Below are positions 7,737 to 16,770 of a stretch of DNA of 35,039 nt, one piece after another. The notes below the pieces were generated by a model. It saw only the letters and a list, made by a program, of their open reading frames with translations, was not told where the DNA came from and did no database searches. Origin of the DNA: Longimicrobiales bacterium (GTDB lineage Bacteria > Gemmatimonadota > Gemmatimonadetes > Longimicrobiales > RSA9); contig DATHUY010000020.1 of NCBI GenBank assembly GCA_035461765.1, positions 1 through 35,039 of the forward strand, in the 5' to 3' direction. Each line of letters begins with the position of its first letter. The stretch's first letter is position 1. The position numbers were made by a program, and so were the translations under genes.

Positions 7737-8678
7737 TCACAGGTAGCGCGCGAGGTCGAACCGCTCGTTCGCATCGAGCAGCCCCGCCCACAGGTCACCA
7801 TGCTCGGCGACGCGGCCCGGCACGTTGAACAGATCGAAGTCCTCGATGCGTGCGCCTGCCTCGAGCTCCGCGAACGTCACGGGCGCCGACACCGTAGCAC
7901 CGGCGCGCGGTCGTACGGAGTATACGGATGCGAGCGTGCGGCCCCACGCATTCTGATTGTAGTCCACCAGCACGCGGTCGGGCGGCCTGTTCGCGATCCG
8001 GTACTCCGCGGTGATGAGCTGCGGCGCGTGCGACTCGAGCGTGCGCGCGAGCTGCTTCGCGAACGTCCAGACCTGCTTCTGCTTCGGGCCGCGTACGATG
8101 GGGACGTAGATGTGGATGCCCCGGGAGCCCGTGGTCTTCGCATACACGGGCATGTGCAGCGCGGTGAGTGCCTCGCGCACGAGCAGCGCGGTCTCCACCA
8201 CGCGCTCCCATGACGCATCAGGCACAGGGTCCAGGTCGAAATGCAGGAAGTCCGGGCGGTCGACGTCGTCACAGCGTGCGTACCACGGATTCAGGTCGAT
8301 GCAGCCGAGATTGATCACCCACAACAGCGCCGCGACGTCCTGGATCATGGGAAAATCGATGACGCTGCCGGAGCCGTGCTCGATCGCACACGTCTCGATC
8401 CACTCCGGCCGCGGATCGGGCGCGCGCTTCATGAAGAAGAACTTGCCGCTGATGCCGTGCGGATAGCGCTTCATGACCATTGCGCGGTCGACCAGATGCG
8501 GCAGCAGTGCGGGCGCCATCTCGAGGTAGTACTGGATGAGGTCGCCCTTCGTGATTCCGCCATCGGGCCAGAACACCTTCTCGAGGTTCGTGAGCCGCAC
8601 CTCGCGCCCGTTGACGTCGAGCGTGATGTCACCCTTCTGCTTCCCCGGAATCGTCGCCATGGTGGCGTCCCCGCTCAT
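7737..8678 (-). CDS. LigD-type primase-polymerase domain protein
   Basis: The 313 residues match the polymerase domain of LigD, an archaeo-eukaryotic primase-like enzyme that fills gaps at broken ends, often with ribonucleotides. Seen motifs are LTNLEKVFWPDGGITKGDLI, MKRYPHGISGKFFFMKRAP, the metal-binding FDLDP (Asp148, Asp150), the TTGSRGIHIYVP block and ITAEYRIANRPPDRVLVDYN. The start at ATG 8678 overlaps the preceding stop as ATGA, which supports it over the internal ATG at 8660. It lies between the unknown protein gene and the ligase gene on one strand. A free-standing polymerase rather than a LigD fusion is known in other bacteria. Confidence 0.92.
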   Translation of the reverse strand: MSGDATMATIPGKQKGDITLDVNGREVRLTNLEKVFWPDGGITKGDLIQYYLEMAPALLPHLVDRAMVMKRYPHGISGKFFFMKRAPDPRPEWIETCAIEHGSGSVIDFPMIQDVAALLWVINLGCIDLNPWYARCDDVDRPDFLHFDLDPVPDASWERVVETALLVREALTALHMPVYAKTTGSRGIHIYVPIVRGPKQKQVWTFAKQLARTLESHAPQLITAEYRIANRPPDRVLVDYNQNAWGRTLASVYSVRPRAGATVSAPVTFAELEAGARIEDFDLFNVPGRVAEHGDLWAGLLDANERFDLARYL

Positions 8679-9286
8679 CTTCTCGGTTCCAGTCTGGGCG
8701 GTCGTGAGCCGCGCCGTGGCGTCCCTGCCAGCGGGACGTAATCCAGCTCCGTGCCGGCATCGACGCAGCGCAGCAGCAGGCCGCCCCGACTCATGTCGCC
8801 GCGGCCGACGAACTCGGCGGGGAAACGGAGCCGGTCGCCGAGTACGTCGCTCAGGACATCGACGTACTTGCCGGACGCAATGCTGCCGAGCAGGACCACG
8901 CTGGCATCCGCCGGCAGGGCCCCGGCGATCGCCTGCGTGTCGCGAACCAGCGGATCGCGGTACCGCGCGTCGGCGAGGTCGATCGGGACTGTGCCGAACG
9001 CGCGCAGATCATCTGCCGTCAGCGGCTCGTCCGCGCTCAGCAGTCCGCGATTCGTCGTAATGACGTACGACCCGGCCAGGTCCGCCGGCGGCACTGCGAA
9101 TGCGGTCGCGTAGGCGTGCTTGCCGCGAAAATAGAGTCCGCTCAGAAAGGAGAACACCTCCCACAGCGGAACGGCCGCACCGCTGCGGAGCTGCTCCGCG
9201 AGGGGAAACGCGCCCCGGCCCAGCAGCAGCTGGGCACGCCGCCCGGCCACACTGGCGGGAGAAAGCAGGAAGATCTTCGTACTCAC
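8675..9286 (-). CDS. Conserved-looking protein of the LigD operon, function unknown
   Basis: A 203-residue soluble protein that I cannot place in a named family. Visible blocks are KIFLLSPASVAGRRAQLLL at the N-terminus, a helical PLWEVFSFLSGLYFRGKHAYATAFA segment, GSYVITTNRGLL, and a Rossmann-like VVLLGSIASGKYVDVLSDVLG motif near residue 140. The end (RGDMSRGGLLLRCVDAGTELDYVPL) is a beta segment. The pattern suggests a complete, folded enzyme. The start is a GTG at 9286 with GGAG upstream; the frame is open to 9679 but that part looks non-coding. Its stop overlaps the polymerase start by four bases, so it is translationally coupled to the repair polymerase and ligase and may take part in the same process. 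Confidence 0.8.
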   Translation of the reverse strand: MSTKIFLLSPASVAGRRAQLLLGRGAFPLAEQLRSGAAVPLWEVFSFLSGLYFRGKHAYATAFAVPPADLAGSYVITTNRGLLSADEPLTADDLRAFGTVPIDLADARYRDPLVRDTQAIAGALPADASVVLLGSIASGKYVDVLSDVLGDRLRFPAEFVGRGDMSRGGLLLRCVDAGTELDYVPLAGTPRRGSRPPRLEPRR

Positions 9287-9408
9287 GATGGTTCGTCTCC
9301 GCGCGCAATTCCCTCGCCAGCCGCACGGCGCCAGCTTGCATCGGGAGTGCCAGCGCCGTAATAACAGGGTTGCCGCCGGCATTCGTGCACGGCGTGGGCC
9401 GCGGCGGC

Positions 9409-9437
9409 TTGACTGCCGGGGCTGAACGGACTCGATC
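9409..9437 (+). promoter_or_regulatory. Possible promoter of yajQ
   Basis: TTGACT at 9409-9414 is a good -35 box. The hexamer 17 bases on (TCGATC, 9432-9437) is a poor -10 box. It lies 64 bases upstream of the yajQ ATG in the divergent gap 9287-9500, which holds nothing else I can support. Confidence 0.3.
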
Positions 9438-9500
9438 AGGCCATGCTGCCCGCGTCCCGCTGTGGGAGGCAGGGCAAATCGACGGACAAGAGGTGAACGG

Positions 9501-10001
9501 ATGGCACAGCAGAACTCGTTCGACGTGACGACCGGTGCTGACCTGCAGGAAGTCGACAATGCGCTGAACCAGGCGCGCAAGGAGATCGCCACGCGATACG
9601 ACTTCAAGGGAACGGACTGCACGATAGAGTTCGACACGAAGACGGGCAAATTCACCCTGGAAGCGGACGACGAGTACAAGCTGACGGCGCTCTACGATGT
9701 GCTGCAGACGAAGCTGATCCGTCGGCAGGTGCCGGTGAAGAATCTGAAGCCGGGGGCCGTGCAGGACGCGACGCGCGGCCGTGCGCGGCAGGAGATCGAG
9801 CTGGCGCAGGGAATCCCGACCGAAACCGCTAAGCAGATCGTCAAGGATGTGAAGGCGCAGGGCTTCAAGAAAGTGCAGGTCGCGATCCAGGGCGATGAGC
9901 TGCGCGTGACGAGCCCCTCACGCGATGAGCTGCAGAACGTCATGGCGTTTCTCCGCGAACAGGACTACGGCCTCGAGCTGACGTTCGGCAACTACCGCTG
10001 A
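9501..10001 (+). CDS. yajQ: YajQ-family nucleotide-binding protein
   Basis: The 166 residues match the whole YajQ family (about 163). The N-terminal block NSFDVTTGADLQEVDNALNQ and the YDFKGTDCTIEF motif are characteristic, as are LQTKLIRRQV, GRARQEIELAQGIPTETAKQ and the final YGLELTFGNYR. The protein has two ferredoxin-like domains. Some members bind cyclic di-GMP; others bind RNA or GTP, so the exact ligand here is open. The start is the ATG at 9501 with AGAGGTGA just before it. Only two bases separate its stop from the dehydrogenase start, suggesting co-transcription. Confidence 0.95.
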   Translation: MAQQNSFDVTTGADLQEVDNALNQARKEIATRYDFKGTDCTIEFDTKTGKFTLEADDEYKLTALYDVLQTKLIRRQVPVKNLKPGAVQDATRGRARQEIELAQGIPTETAKQIVKDVKAQGFKKVQVAIQGDELRVTSPSRDELQNVMAFLREQDYGLELTFGNYR

Positions 10002-10003
10002 GC

Positions 10004-11053
10004 ATGCGTCGCGCCGTGTTCAACATGCGCGACGAGCGCCCGGCGTGGGCGCCGCCCGCCGATCTCACACGGCGGCTGCGCGAGACCCTTCCGGTTGACT
10101 GGGAGCTGGTCGAGGTCGCCGCACCCGTGAGCGGCCGGGGTGATGGCGGCGGATCGAGCCCCGAGGCCATGGACGCCATCCGCGGCGCCGAGATCTACTT
10201 CGGTCTCGGTCTCCCGCACGACATCCTTGCCGTGGGCCTCGAGGCGCCTCGCCGGCTCCGCTGGATCCACACCGGGGCCGCGGGCGTCGCCTCCCTGCTC
10301 CACCCCGAGCTCATCGAGAGCGGGATCGTGCTCACGAACTCCGCCGGAATCCATGCGGCACCGATTGCAGAGACCGCCATCGGGATGATGCTGCACTTCG
10401 CGCGCGGACTCGACCATGCCGTCCATGCGCAGCAGGAGTCGGCGTGGCGACCGGACATCTGGGAACGCAGCGACAGCGGCGTGCGGGAGCTGGCCGGTGC
10501 GACGCTCGGCATCGTCGGATTTGGCGGCATCGGCCGTGCGGTGGCGCAGCGGGCGCGGGCGCTCGGGATGCGCGTGGCTGCGCTCAGGCGCACGCGGCCG
10601 CCGGCCCATGAACAGTCGGACGGCGTCGATGTGGAGCTGATTACCGGCCAGGACGCGCTCGGCCGTCTGCTCGAGATGAGCGACTTCCTCGTGCTCGCTG
10701 TGCCGGCAACCCCGAAAACGAGTGGCATGCTCGGCGCCCGCGAGATCGCGCGGCTGCGTGCGGGCGCGGTGCTGATCAATGTCGCGCGCGGCAGCGTAAT
10801 CGATGAGACCGCACTGATCGATGCGTTGCGTGCCGGCCGGCTGCGGGGGGCCGGGCTGGACGTGTTCGTGACGGAGCCGCTTCCGGCCGGCTCACCCCTG
10901 TGGGCAATGCCCAACGTGCTGATCACACCGCACGTGAGTGCGACCTCGACACGCTTCTGGGAGCGCGAGGGCGAGCTCATCCTGGACAATCTGCGTCGCT
11001 ATCTTACCGGCCGCGACCTCATCAATATCGTGGACACCGAGGCCGGCTACTGA
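10004..11053 (+). CDS. D-2-hydroxyacid dehydrogenase (NAD-dependent)
   Basis: A 349-residue enzyme of the D-isomer-specific 2-hydroxyacid dehydrogenase family, which interconverts 2-hydroxy and 2-keto acids with NAD(P)H. The Rossmann motif is GFGGIG (172-177) within TLGIVGFGGIGRAVAQRARAL. The catalytic set is Arg262 (NVARGSVID), Glu291 (DVFVTEPLP) and His310 (ITPHVS). The substrate domain includes WIHTGAAGVASLLHPEL and the HAAPIAETAIGMML helix typical of glyoxylate/hydroxypyruvate-type members. The substrate cannot be told from sequence. The start may be 10004 or the ATG at 10025; the first gives tight linkage to yajQ. It converges on the sensor kinase gene. Confidence 0.9.
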   Translation: MRRAVFNMRDERPAWAPPADLTRRLRETLPVDWELVEVAAPVSGRGDGGGSSPEAMDAIRGAEIYFGLGLPHDILAVGLEAPRRLRWIHTGAAGVASLLHPELIESGIVLTNSAGIHAAPIAETAIGMMLHFARGLDHAVHAQQESAWRPDIWERSDSGVRELAGATLGIVGFGGIGRAVAQRARALGMRVAALRRTRPPAHEQSDGVDVELITGQDALGRLLEMSDFLVLAVPATPKTSGMLGAREIARLRAGAVLINVARGSVIDETALIDALRAGRLRGAGLDVFVTEPLPAGSPLWAMPNVLITPHVSATSTRFWEREGELILDNLRRYLTGRDLINIVDTEAGY

Positions 11054-11077
11054 CGGGCGCTACGCGACGGTGCGAAG

Positions 11078-13456
11078 TCAGTCCCGGCCGTCGAGCACGC
11101 GCCGCACCTTTTCCGCCAGGTCGCTCGGCGTATAGGGCTTCTGCAGAAACGCCACGTCGGCGCGCTGAACTCCATGCCGTATTACGGCATCGTCGGTGTA
11201 ACCGCTGACGTAGAGAACGCGCGCTTCAGGGCGCAGGGGCCGGAGCGCCTCGACGAGCTGGCGCCCGCCCATCACGGGCATGACCACATCGGTCACGACG
11301 AGATCGATGGTGCCGTTGTATGTGCCCAGCATGCGGAGCGCTTCGGCGCCGTTACCCGCCTCGATGACCCGGTATCCGTGCTCGCGCAGAGCGAGCACGG
11401 CCAGACGCCGGACGGATTCCTCGTCCTCCACAACCAGCAGCGTCTCGTCGCCCGTCAGCGGCTCATCCGTGTCCGGCGGCGGCGGCGCTGGCACGTGCGC
11501 GTGCTCCGCGGCAGGCAGAATGACCCGGAACTCCGAGCCAGCGCCCGTCTCGCTGCGAACCTCGACATGCCCACCGCTCTGCTTCACGATACCGTAGACC
11601 ATGGCCAGGCCGAGACCCGTCCCCGCGCCCGTCTGCTTGGTGGTGAAGAACGGCTCGAACACGCGATTCATCACGTCCGGCGGCATGCCCGCGCCGTTGT
11701 CGCGCACCGTCAGCATCACGCTGCGGCCGGGGCGCGCACCAGCATGTATCCCGGACCCCTGCCGTACGTCGCAGTTCGAAGTCTCGATCTCGATAAGACC
11801 ACTGCTCGTGATCGCATCGCGCGCATTGACAACGAGGTTGATCAGCACCTGGCCGATCTGGCTCTGGTCGACACTGACCGGGTGCAGTCGCGGCGCCAGG
11901 CGCGTCACCATCTCGACATCTTCGGGAACGATGCGACGCAGCATGCGCTGCGTATCATGCACGACTGTATTGAGATCGAGCACTTTCGGTTCGAGAACAG
12001 CGCGCCGGCTGAATGCGAGCAGCTGGCGGGTCAGCCCGGCCGCGCGCATGCCGGCATCGCGTATGTCGTTGAGCGCGTGATTCAGATCGCCGGGCTCGGG
12101 GTACCTGCCTAGCAGCAACTCCGTGTGACCGGCAATGATCGTGAGGAGGTTGTTGAAGTCGTGCGCGACGCCGCCGGCGAGCTGGCCGATCGCCTGCATC
12201 TTCTGAGCCTGGTGCAGCTGCTCCTCGAGCGCGTGCTGGCGCGTGAGATCCCGCACCACACCGGTGAAGTAGCGCTGCCCGGCGAGAGTGAATTCGCTGA
12301 CGGCCAGCTCGAGCGGGAACGTCGTGCCATCGGCGCGCAGTCCGAGGAGTTGCCGGCCGCGACCCAGGATGCGCGCGTGACCGGTCCGCGCGTGACGCGC
12401 GAGGTATTCGATGCCGTTGGTGCGATACGGCTCGGGCATGAGCGCGGAGAAGGGCGAGCCGATGACGTCCGTCGCGGCATAGCCGAACAGATGCTCGGCA
12501 GCCGCGTTGAACGAGCGAATGGTGCCGTGTTCATCGACGCCGATGATGCCGTCGATCGCGCTGTCGAGAACGGATTCGAGCAGCACGTCGGCACGATGCC
12601 GCCGCGTGAGGTCGCGTACGACCTTCGCATACCCGAGCAGTTCGTCGTCCTGCCGCACCGGCGACACGACGACATTCGCCCAGAACTGCGTGCCGTCCTT
12701 GCGCACGCGCCAGCCGTCATCTTCATGACGGCCGTGGCGCAACGCCGCCTTCAGAACGCTCGCCGGCTTGCCCGACTGCTGGTCGACGGCGGGATAGAAC
12801 ACGGAGAAGTGGCGGCCGATGATCTCGTCGCCCGCATACCCCTTGATGCGCTCCGCACCCGCGTTCCAGCTCATCACTCGGCCGTGCGGGTCGAGCATGA
12901 AGATGGCGTAGTCGGATACACTCTCGACCAGCAGGCGGAAACGCGACTCGCTCTGGCGCAGCGCCCGGTCCGACGCCAGCTGCGACTGCGCGTTCAGACG
13001 ACGCTCATCGAGCAGCCGACTGTGCGCACGCTCCGCCTCGGCTGCATGGACTTCGGCGGCTCTGCGTGCACTCCGTAATGAACTGACCAGCGCCGTGGTA
13101 ATCAGACCGGCAGCCAGGAAGATGACCATCGACGCCAGCCGGCCGCCAGCGCCCGTGCCGTCGATCAGCAGAACGGACACGATCACGGCCGACAGCACCG
13201 ACGCCGCAATACCCGCAGGCCGGCCCTCCGCCCAGGCCGCCACCAGCACCGCGAGACCGAACGGCAGGAATACCGCCTCCGGGCCGATCGACGCGTCCAG
13301 CAGCCAGCGCACGACCACCGCACCGAATACGGCGCCCGTCGCCGTGAGCAGCGGGCGGACGACTCCGCCCAGTCGTGCGGGAAAGGATGCCCATGCACGC
13401 GTACGGACACGGGTCGGCGTCGGCGCCGGCGTCATGGTCGGGTCGGGCAGCGTCAT
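11078..13456 (-). CDS. Hybrid sensor histidine kinase with PAS domains and receiver
   Basis: A 792-residue membrane sensor. About four hydrophobic segments lie at residues 36-124, like the DUF4118/MASE-type N-terminal modules. A coiled linker follows (125-170), then two PAS domains (about 172-288, with [17 protein letters not shown], and 292-408, with [21 protein letters not shown]). The HisKA domain has the phosphorylatable His432 in [11 protein letters not shown]. The HATPase domain has the N box [16 protein letters not shown] and [13 protein letters not shown]. The C-terminal receiver has Asp723 (VVTDVVMP) and Lys773 (LQKPY). No partner regulator is adjacent, so output is probably by phosphotransfer to a protein elsewhere. 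The signal is unknown. The start is the ATG at 13456, without a clear ribosome site. Confidence 0.93.
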   Translation of the reverse strand: MTLPDPTMTPAPTPTRVRTRAWASFPARLGGVVRPLLTATGAVFGAVVVRWLLDASIGPEAVFLPFGLAVLVAAWAEGRPAGIAASVLSAVIVSVLLIDGTGAGGRLASMVIFLAAGLITTALVSSLRSARRAAEVHAAEAERAHSRLLDERRLNAQSQLASDRALRQSESRFRLLVESVSDYAIFMLDPHGRVMSWNAGAERIKGYAGDEIIGRHFSVFYPAVDQQSGKPASVLKAALRHGRHEDDGWRVRKDGTQFWANVVVSPVRQDDELLGYAKVVRDLTRRHRADVLLESVLDSAIDGIIGVDEHGTIRSFNAAAEHLFGYAATDVIGSPFSALMPEPYRTNGIEYLARHARTGHARILGRGRQLLGLRADGTTFPLELAVSEFTLAGQRYFTGVVRDLTRQHALEEQLHQAQKMQAIGQLAGGVAHDFNNLLTIIAGHTELLLGRYPEPGDLNHALNDIRDAGMRAAGLTRQLLAFSRRAVLEPKVLDLNTVVHDTQRMLRRIVPEDVEMVTRLAPRLHPVSVDQSQIGQVLINLVVNARDAITSSGLIEIETSNCDVRQGSGIHAGARPGRSVMLTVRDNGAGMPPDVMNRVFEPFFTTKQTGAGTGLGLAMVYGIVKQSGGHVEVRSETGAGSEFRVILPAAEHAHVPAPPPPDTDEPLTGDETLLVVEDEESVRRLAVLALREHGYRVIEAGNGAEALRMLGTYNGTIDLVVTDVVMPVMGGRQLVEALRPLRPEARVLYVSGYTDDAVIRHGVQRADVAFLQKPYTPSDLAEKVRRVLDGRD

Positions 13457-13514
13457 TGTGTCTTATCGACAGAAGAACCCGCGCCGCAAGGGCCCGGGTC
13501 TCGAAGGGTTCAGG

Positions 13515-13545
13515 TTAATACTGCAGGCGGCGGTTGCGGTGTCAA
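13515..13545 (-). promoter_or_regulatory. Possible promoter of the hybrid kinase gene
   Basis: On the minus strand, TTGACA (13545-13540) is followed by TATTAA (13520-13515) with a 19-base spacer, longer than the ideal 17. Both hexamers are good, and the A+T content stands out in the 85-base gap. The -35 box overlaps the stop of the nucleotidyltransferase gene. Confidence 0.35.
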
Positions 13546-14291
13546 GCGCGATGGCGGGCCGTCCCTTCCCTGTACAGTCGCCGTGCCACGTCCAGCTTCT
13601 CGTGCGTTCCTATGTCGATCCAATGGGCCGTAAGGGCATCATGGCGCGCGATACGGGCACCGTCCCCGCTCAGCTTCATGTAGTGCATGATGATGGAGGG
13701 CGCGGTGTCGTCATCGAGCGTTCCCAGCAGTGCGGGGTCGCATACATGGATGCCGCTGAAATCACGATGGACCCGCGCGCCGACAGCCGGGCGGACGTGG
13801 ACGGGCTCACCGCCGCCACGGGGTGAAAAGCCGCACAGTCCGGCATCGTCGAAGATGAGGTAGCGCTCGGCGGAGGGCGGCAGGACGGCCAGGGAGGCGA
13901 TGCGACCGTCGCGCGCGGCCGTATGCGCCTCGTAGAGGGCGCGCAGATCGATGTCGGAATAGACGTCGCAGTTGTGCAGGAAGAACGGCGCGTCGGCACG
14001 GAAGAGATCGCGGGCCTGGCGGAGCCCGCCCGCGGTATCCAGCGGAGCATCCGGCTCGTGAGAGAAACGCACCTCGACGCCGAAGCCGTCACGGTCGCGG
14101 ACAAACGCGCGGATCTGATCCGGGTGGGGGTGTGTGTTGATGATCAGGCGATCGGCGCCCGCGTCGACGAGGCGTCGTGCCACGTGTTCGAGGATCGGCA
14201 CGCCGCCGATGTCGACGAGCGCCTTGGGTATGTCGCGGGTGAGGGGCCGCAGGCGCGTGCCCAGGCCGGCCGCAAAGATCATGGCATCCAT
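13542..14291 (-). CDS. Sugar-phosphate nucleotidyltransferase (MurU/ManC-like)
   Basis: A 249-residue single-domain nucleotidyltransferase that would join a sugar 1-phosphate and an NTP to make an NDP-sugar. The N-terminal signature AGLGTRLRPLTRDIPKALVDIGG (given in two parts: AGLGTRLRPL and IPKALVDIGG, with Lys23) is complete. Also visible are INTHPHPDQI, the substrate-site LDTAGGLRQA and the metal-binding HNCDVYSDID. The absence of a left-handed beta-helix domain and the short length resemble MurU (MurNAc-1-phosphate uridylyltransferase) and short GDP-mannose pyrophosphorylases; I cannot choose between them. I chose ATG 14291; a GTG at 14297 and an ATG at 14287 are close alternatives. It diverges from cydA. 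Confidence 0.87.
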   Translation of the reverse strand: MDAMIFAAGLGTRLRPLTRDIPKALVDIGGVPILEHVARRLVDAGADRLIINTHPHPDQIRAFVRDRDGFGVEVRFSHEPDAPLDTAGGLRQARDLFRADAPFFLHNCDVYSDIDLRALYEAHTAARDGRIASLAVLPPSAERYLIFDDAGLCGFSPRGGGEPVHVRPAVGARVHRDFSGIHVCDPALLGTLDDDTAPSIIMHYMKLSGDGARIARHDALTAHWIDIGTHEKLDVARRLYREGTARHRA

Positions 14292-14400
14292 CCGCACAAC
14301 CTAGCGGCCGGTCGGCTCGCTGACGATGGTACACTGGCCGCGTGCGGCACGCGCACCTACACTGAGCCGTGGACCACGCCCCTGCGGGAACGGACACGTC

Positions 14401-15714
14401 ATGGACACCCTGATGGCGGCGCGCCTCCAGATGGAGGTGTCGCTCGGCTTTCACATGATCTTCGCCGCGCTCGGTATCGGCATGCCCTTGCTGATGCTGA
14501 TTGCCGAAGCACGCTGGCTGCACACCGGTCAGACGCATTATCGCGAGCTCGCCCGGACCTGGGGCAAGGCGACCGCGCTGACGTTCGCCGTGGGCGCCGT
14601 CTCCGGCACTGCGCTGTCATTCGAGCTGGGTCTGCTCTGGCCGCGGTTCATGGCCCTCGCCGGCGGTGTGATCGGTCCCGCATTCGCCCTCGAGGGCTAC
14701 GCGTTCTTCATCGAGGCCATCTTCCTCGGTCTCTATCTCTACGGTTGGGACCGTCTCTCACCGCGGGCCCACTGGTGGAGCGGCGTACCCGTCGCGCTGA
14801 GCGGACTGATGTCCGGCATCCTGGTGGTTGCGGCCAACGCGTGGATGCAGGCCCCGGTCGAATTCACTCTCGCGGCCGACGGTACACTGGCGTCCAGTCA
14901 TCCTCTGGCGGCGTTCCGGAGCCCCGCGTGGCTGCACATGGCGCTGCATTCATCGCTATCGTGCTACATAGCGACGGGCTTCGCAGTAGCGGGCGTGTAT
15001 GCCATGGGGATGCTGCGTGGCCGGCGCGACGCGTATCATCGCTCGGCGCTGGGCATCGCGCTCGCCGTAGGCACCATTACCGCCGTGGTGCAGCCACTCA
15101 GTGGCGACTGGTCGGCACGCAGCATGGCAGAATACCAGCCGGCGAAGATCGCTGCGGCCGAGGCGCATTTCGAGACGTCATCGCACGTGCCGCTGCTCAT
15201 CGGCGGCATCCCGACGGCAGACGAAGAGGTGCGCTACGCCCTTCGCATCCCGAGCGGCCTGAGCCTGCTGCTCGGGCACTCCCCGGACCATGTGGTGCCC
15301 GGGCTCGATCAGGTTCCGGCCGACGAGCGACCGCCGGTCCTCCTGACGCACATCGCTTTCCAGATCATGGTGGCGTGCGGCTTCGCGCTGATCGGTGCAG
15401 GACTGCTGTTCTGGCTCATGCGGCGGCGCAAGCGGGGAGACGCGGCGTGGCTGCTGCGCGTTCTGCTGGTGGTCGCACCGCTCGGTTTCCTGGCCCTGGA
15501 AGCGGGGTGGATCGTGACCGAGGTCGGACGGCAGCCATGGGTGATCCACGGCGTCATGCGGACGGCGGACGGTGTGACGCCCCGCGGCGATGTACCGGTC
15601 ACGCTGTTCGGCTTCAGCGTGCTCTATCTGCTGCTCGGCGTAGCGCTCGTTGCGCTGCTGCGCGGGCTGGCCGTCAGCCGCCGATCCACTCCGGAGAACC
15701 TGCATGTCGCCTGA
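14401..15714 (+). CDS. cydA: Cytochrome bd-type quinol oxidase subunit I
   Basis: The 437-residue membrane subunit carries the quinol site and all three hemes. Expected ligands are present: His18 (GFHMIFAALG, heme b595), His179/His183 in LHMALHSSLSCY (b558) and Met323 in QIMVACGF (b558). Glu98 and Glu105 lie in EGYAFFIEAIFLG, the proton path. The signature GRQPWVIHGVMRT is intact. The Q-loop between SGDWSARSMAEYQPAK and the following helix is short, as in the cyanide-insensitive (CIO) subgroup. The start is the ATG at 14401. The gene overlaps cydB by 11 bases. No CydX-like small subunit follows and cydCD assembly genes are not in the window. Confidence 0.95.
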   Translation: MDTLMAARLQMEVSLGFHMIFAALGIGMPLLMLIAEARWLHTGQTHYRELARTWGKATALTFAVGAVSGTALSFELGLLWPRFMALAGGVIGPAFALEGYAFFIEAIFLGLYLYGWDRLSPRAHWWSGVPVALSGLMSGILVVAANAWMQAPVEFTLAADGTLASSHPLAAFRSPAWLHMALHSSLSCYIATGFAVAGVYAMGMLRGRRDAYHRSALGIALAVGTITAVVQPLSGDWSARSMAEYQPAKIAAAEAHFETSSHVPLLIGGIPTADEEVRYALRIPSGLSLLLGHSPDHVVPGLDQVPADERPPVLLTHIAFQIMVACGFALIGAGLLFWLMRRRKRGDAAWLLRVLLVVAPLGFLALEAGWIVTEVGRQPWVIHGVMRTADGVTPRGDVPVTLFGFSVLYLLLGVALVALLRGLAVSRRSTPENLHVA

Positions 15715-16753
15715 GATGCTCGTCGCAGCCCTCGGCGTCGTCGCGCTCATCGCCTATGCCGTTCTCGGCGGCGCGGACTTCGGCGGCGGTATCTGGGACC
15801 TGTTCGCGACAGGGCCGCGCCGCGCTGCCCAGCGCGAGGCCATCGCGCATGCCATGGGTCCCGTATGGGAAGCGAATCACGTCTGGTTGATCTTCGTGAT
15901 CGTCATCATCTTTTCCGCATTTCCACGGGCTTACGAGCAGCTGAGCATCGCGCTCTTCGTACCGTTCCACCTGGTCCTCCTCGGCATTATCCTGCGCGGT
16001 GCCGCGTTCGTTTTTCGCGCGTATTCACCGCAGAGCGTGCGCGATACCCAGGCCGGTGATGCGGTCGGTGGGGTGCAGGCAGGTGCGCGCCGCTGGGGTG
16101 CGGTGTTCGGCATTGCCAGTGTGATCACCCCGCTCCTGCTCGGCATGTGCCTCGGCGGTGTGTCCGCCGGCGCCGGTGCGCCCGCGGATTCCACTGCGGC
16201 CGGCGCGCCCGCATGGCTTGCGCCCGTGTCACTCCTCATTGGCGCACTCGCGCTCGCGCTCTGCGCATACCTCGCGGCCGTGTTCCTCGCAAACGAAACG
16301 AGCGGGCCATTGCGCGACGATTTCCGCTCGCGCGCACTGCTCGCCGGCACCGTCGTGGTCGTGCTGTCGGCGGGGGCGCTTCCTCTCGTACGCTCGCAGG
16401 CGCCGCATCTGTGGCAGGGGTTGATCGGCGGGCCCGCGACACCCGTCGTCGTGCTCGGGGTCATCGCGGCCCTGCTGTCCGGCTGGTGGCTGCGCGAGCG
16501 GCGCTACCGCCTGGCGCGCATCAGCTCCGTGGTACAGATCGCGTGCCTGCTCGCCGGTTGGGCGATCGCACAGAGCCCCTACATCATCTATCCGGGCCTG
16601 ACGCTCGCGGACGCGGCGGCGCCGCGCTCGACGCTGCTGTTCATCCTGTGGTCGACGCCGGCGGGCATGGCGCTTCTGCTCCCCTCACTGTGGCTGCTGT
16701 TCCGCGTATTCAAGGGAGAGCACATGTCACTCGATGCCGACCGCGAAGCCTGA
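15704..16753 (+). CDS. cydB: Cytochrome bd-type quinol oxidase subunit II
   Basis: The 349-residue partner of CydA has about nine hydrophobic segments. The N-terminal signature YAVLGGADFGGGIWDLFA and the GPVWEANHVWLIF block define the family. FPRAYEQLSIALFVPFHLVLLGIILRG-type sequence (in parts) and the C-terminal SPYIIYPGLTLADAAAP also match. The start is the ATG at 15704, inside the cydA end, with GGAG at 15693-15696. With cydA it makes a high-affinity terminal oxidase used at low oxygen. The gene ends 17 bases before the convergent radical SAM gene. Confidence 0.95.
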   Translation: MSPEMLVAALGVVALIAYAVLGGADFGGGIWDLFATGPRRAAQREAIAHAMGPVWEANHVWLIFVIVIIFSAFPRAYEQLSIALFVPFHLVLLGIILRGAAFVFRAYSPQSVRDTQAGDAVGGVQAGARRWGAVFGIASVITPLLLGMCLGGVSAGAGAPADSTAAGAPAWLAPVSLLIGALALALCAYLAAVFLANETSGPLRDDFRSRALLAGTVVVVLSAGALPLVRSQAPHLWQGLIGGPATPVVVLGVIAALLSGWWLRERRYRLARISSVVQIACLLAGWAIAQSPYIIYPGLTLADAAAPRSTLLFILWSTPAGMALLLPSLWLLFRVFKGEHMSLDADREA

Positions 16754-16770
16754 CGATCGCAATCCCGCCG

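Noticed and set aside
6641-9286. Ku protein in the LigD operon
   Set aside because: The third gene shows no Ku beta-barrel pattern and is too short; I leave it as unknown.
14292-14400. Promoter for cydAB around the two TACACT hexamers
   Set aside because: Neither hexamer has a -35 box at proper spacing, so I could not support a promoter call.
13923-15890. 655-codon open frame on the plus strand
   Set aside because: It crosses the nucleotidyltransferase gene and then runs out of frame with cydA. Composition is Arg/Gly/Ala-rich with no family match.
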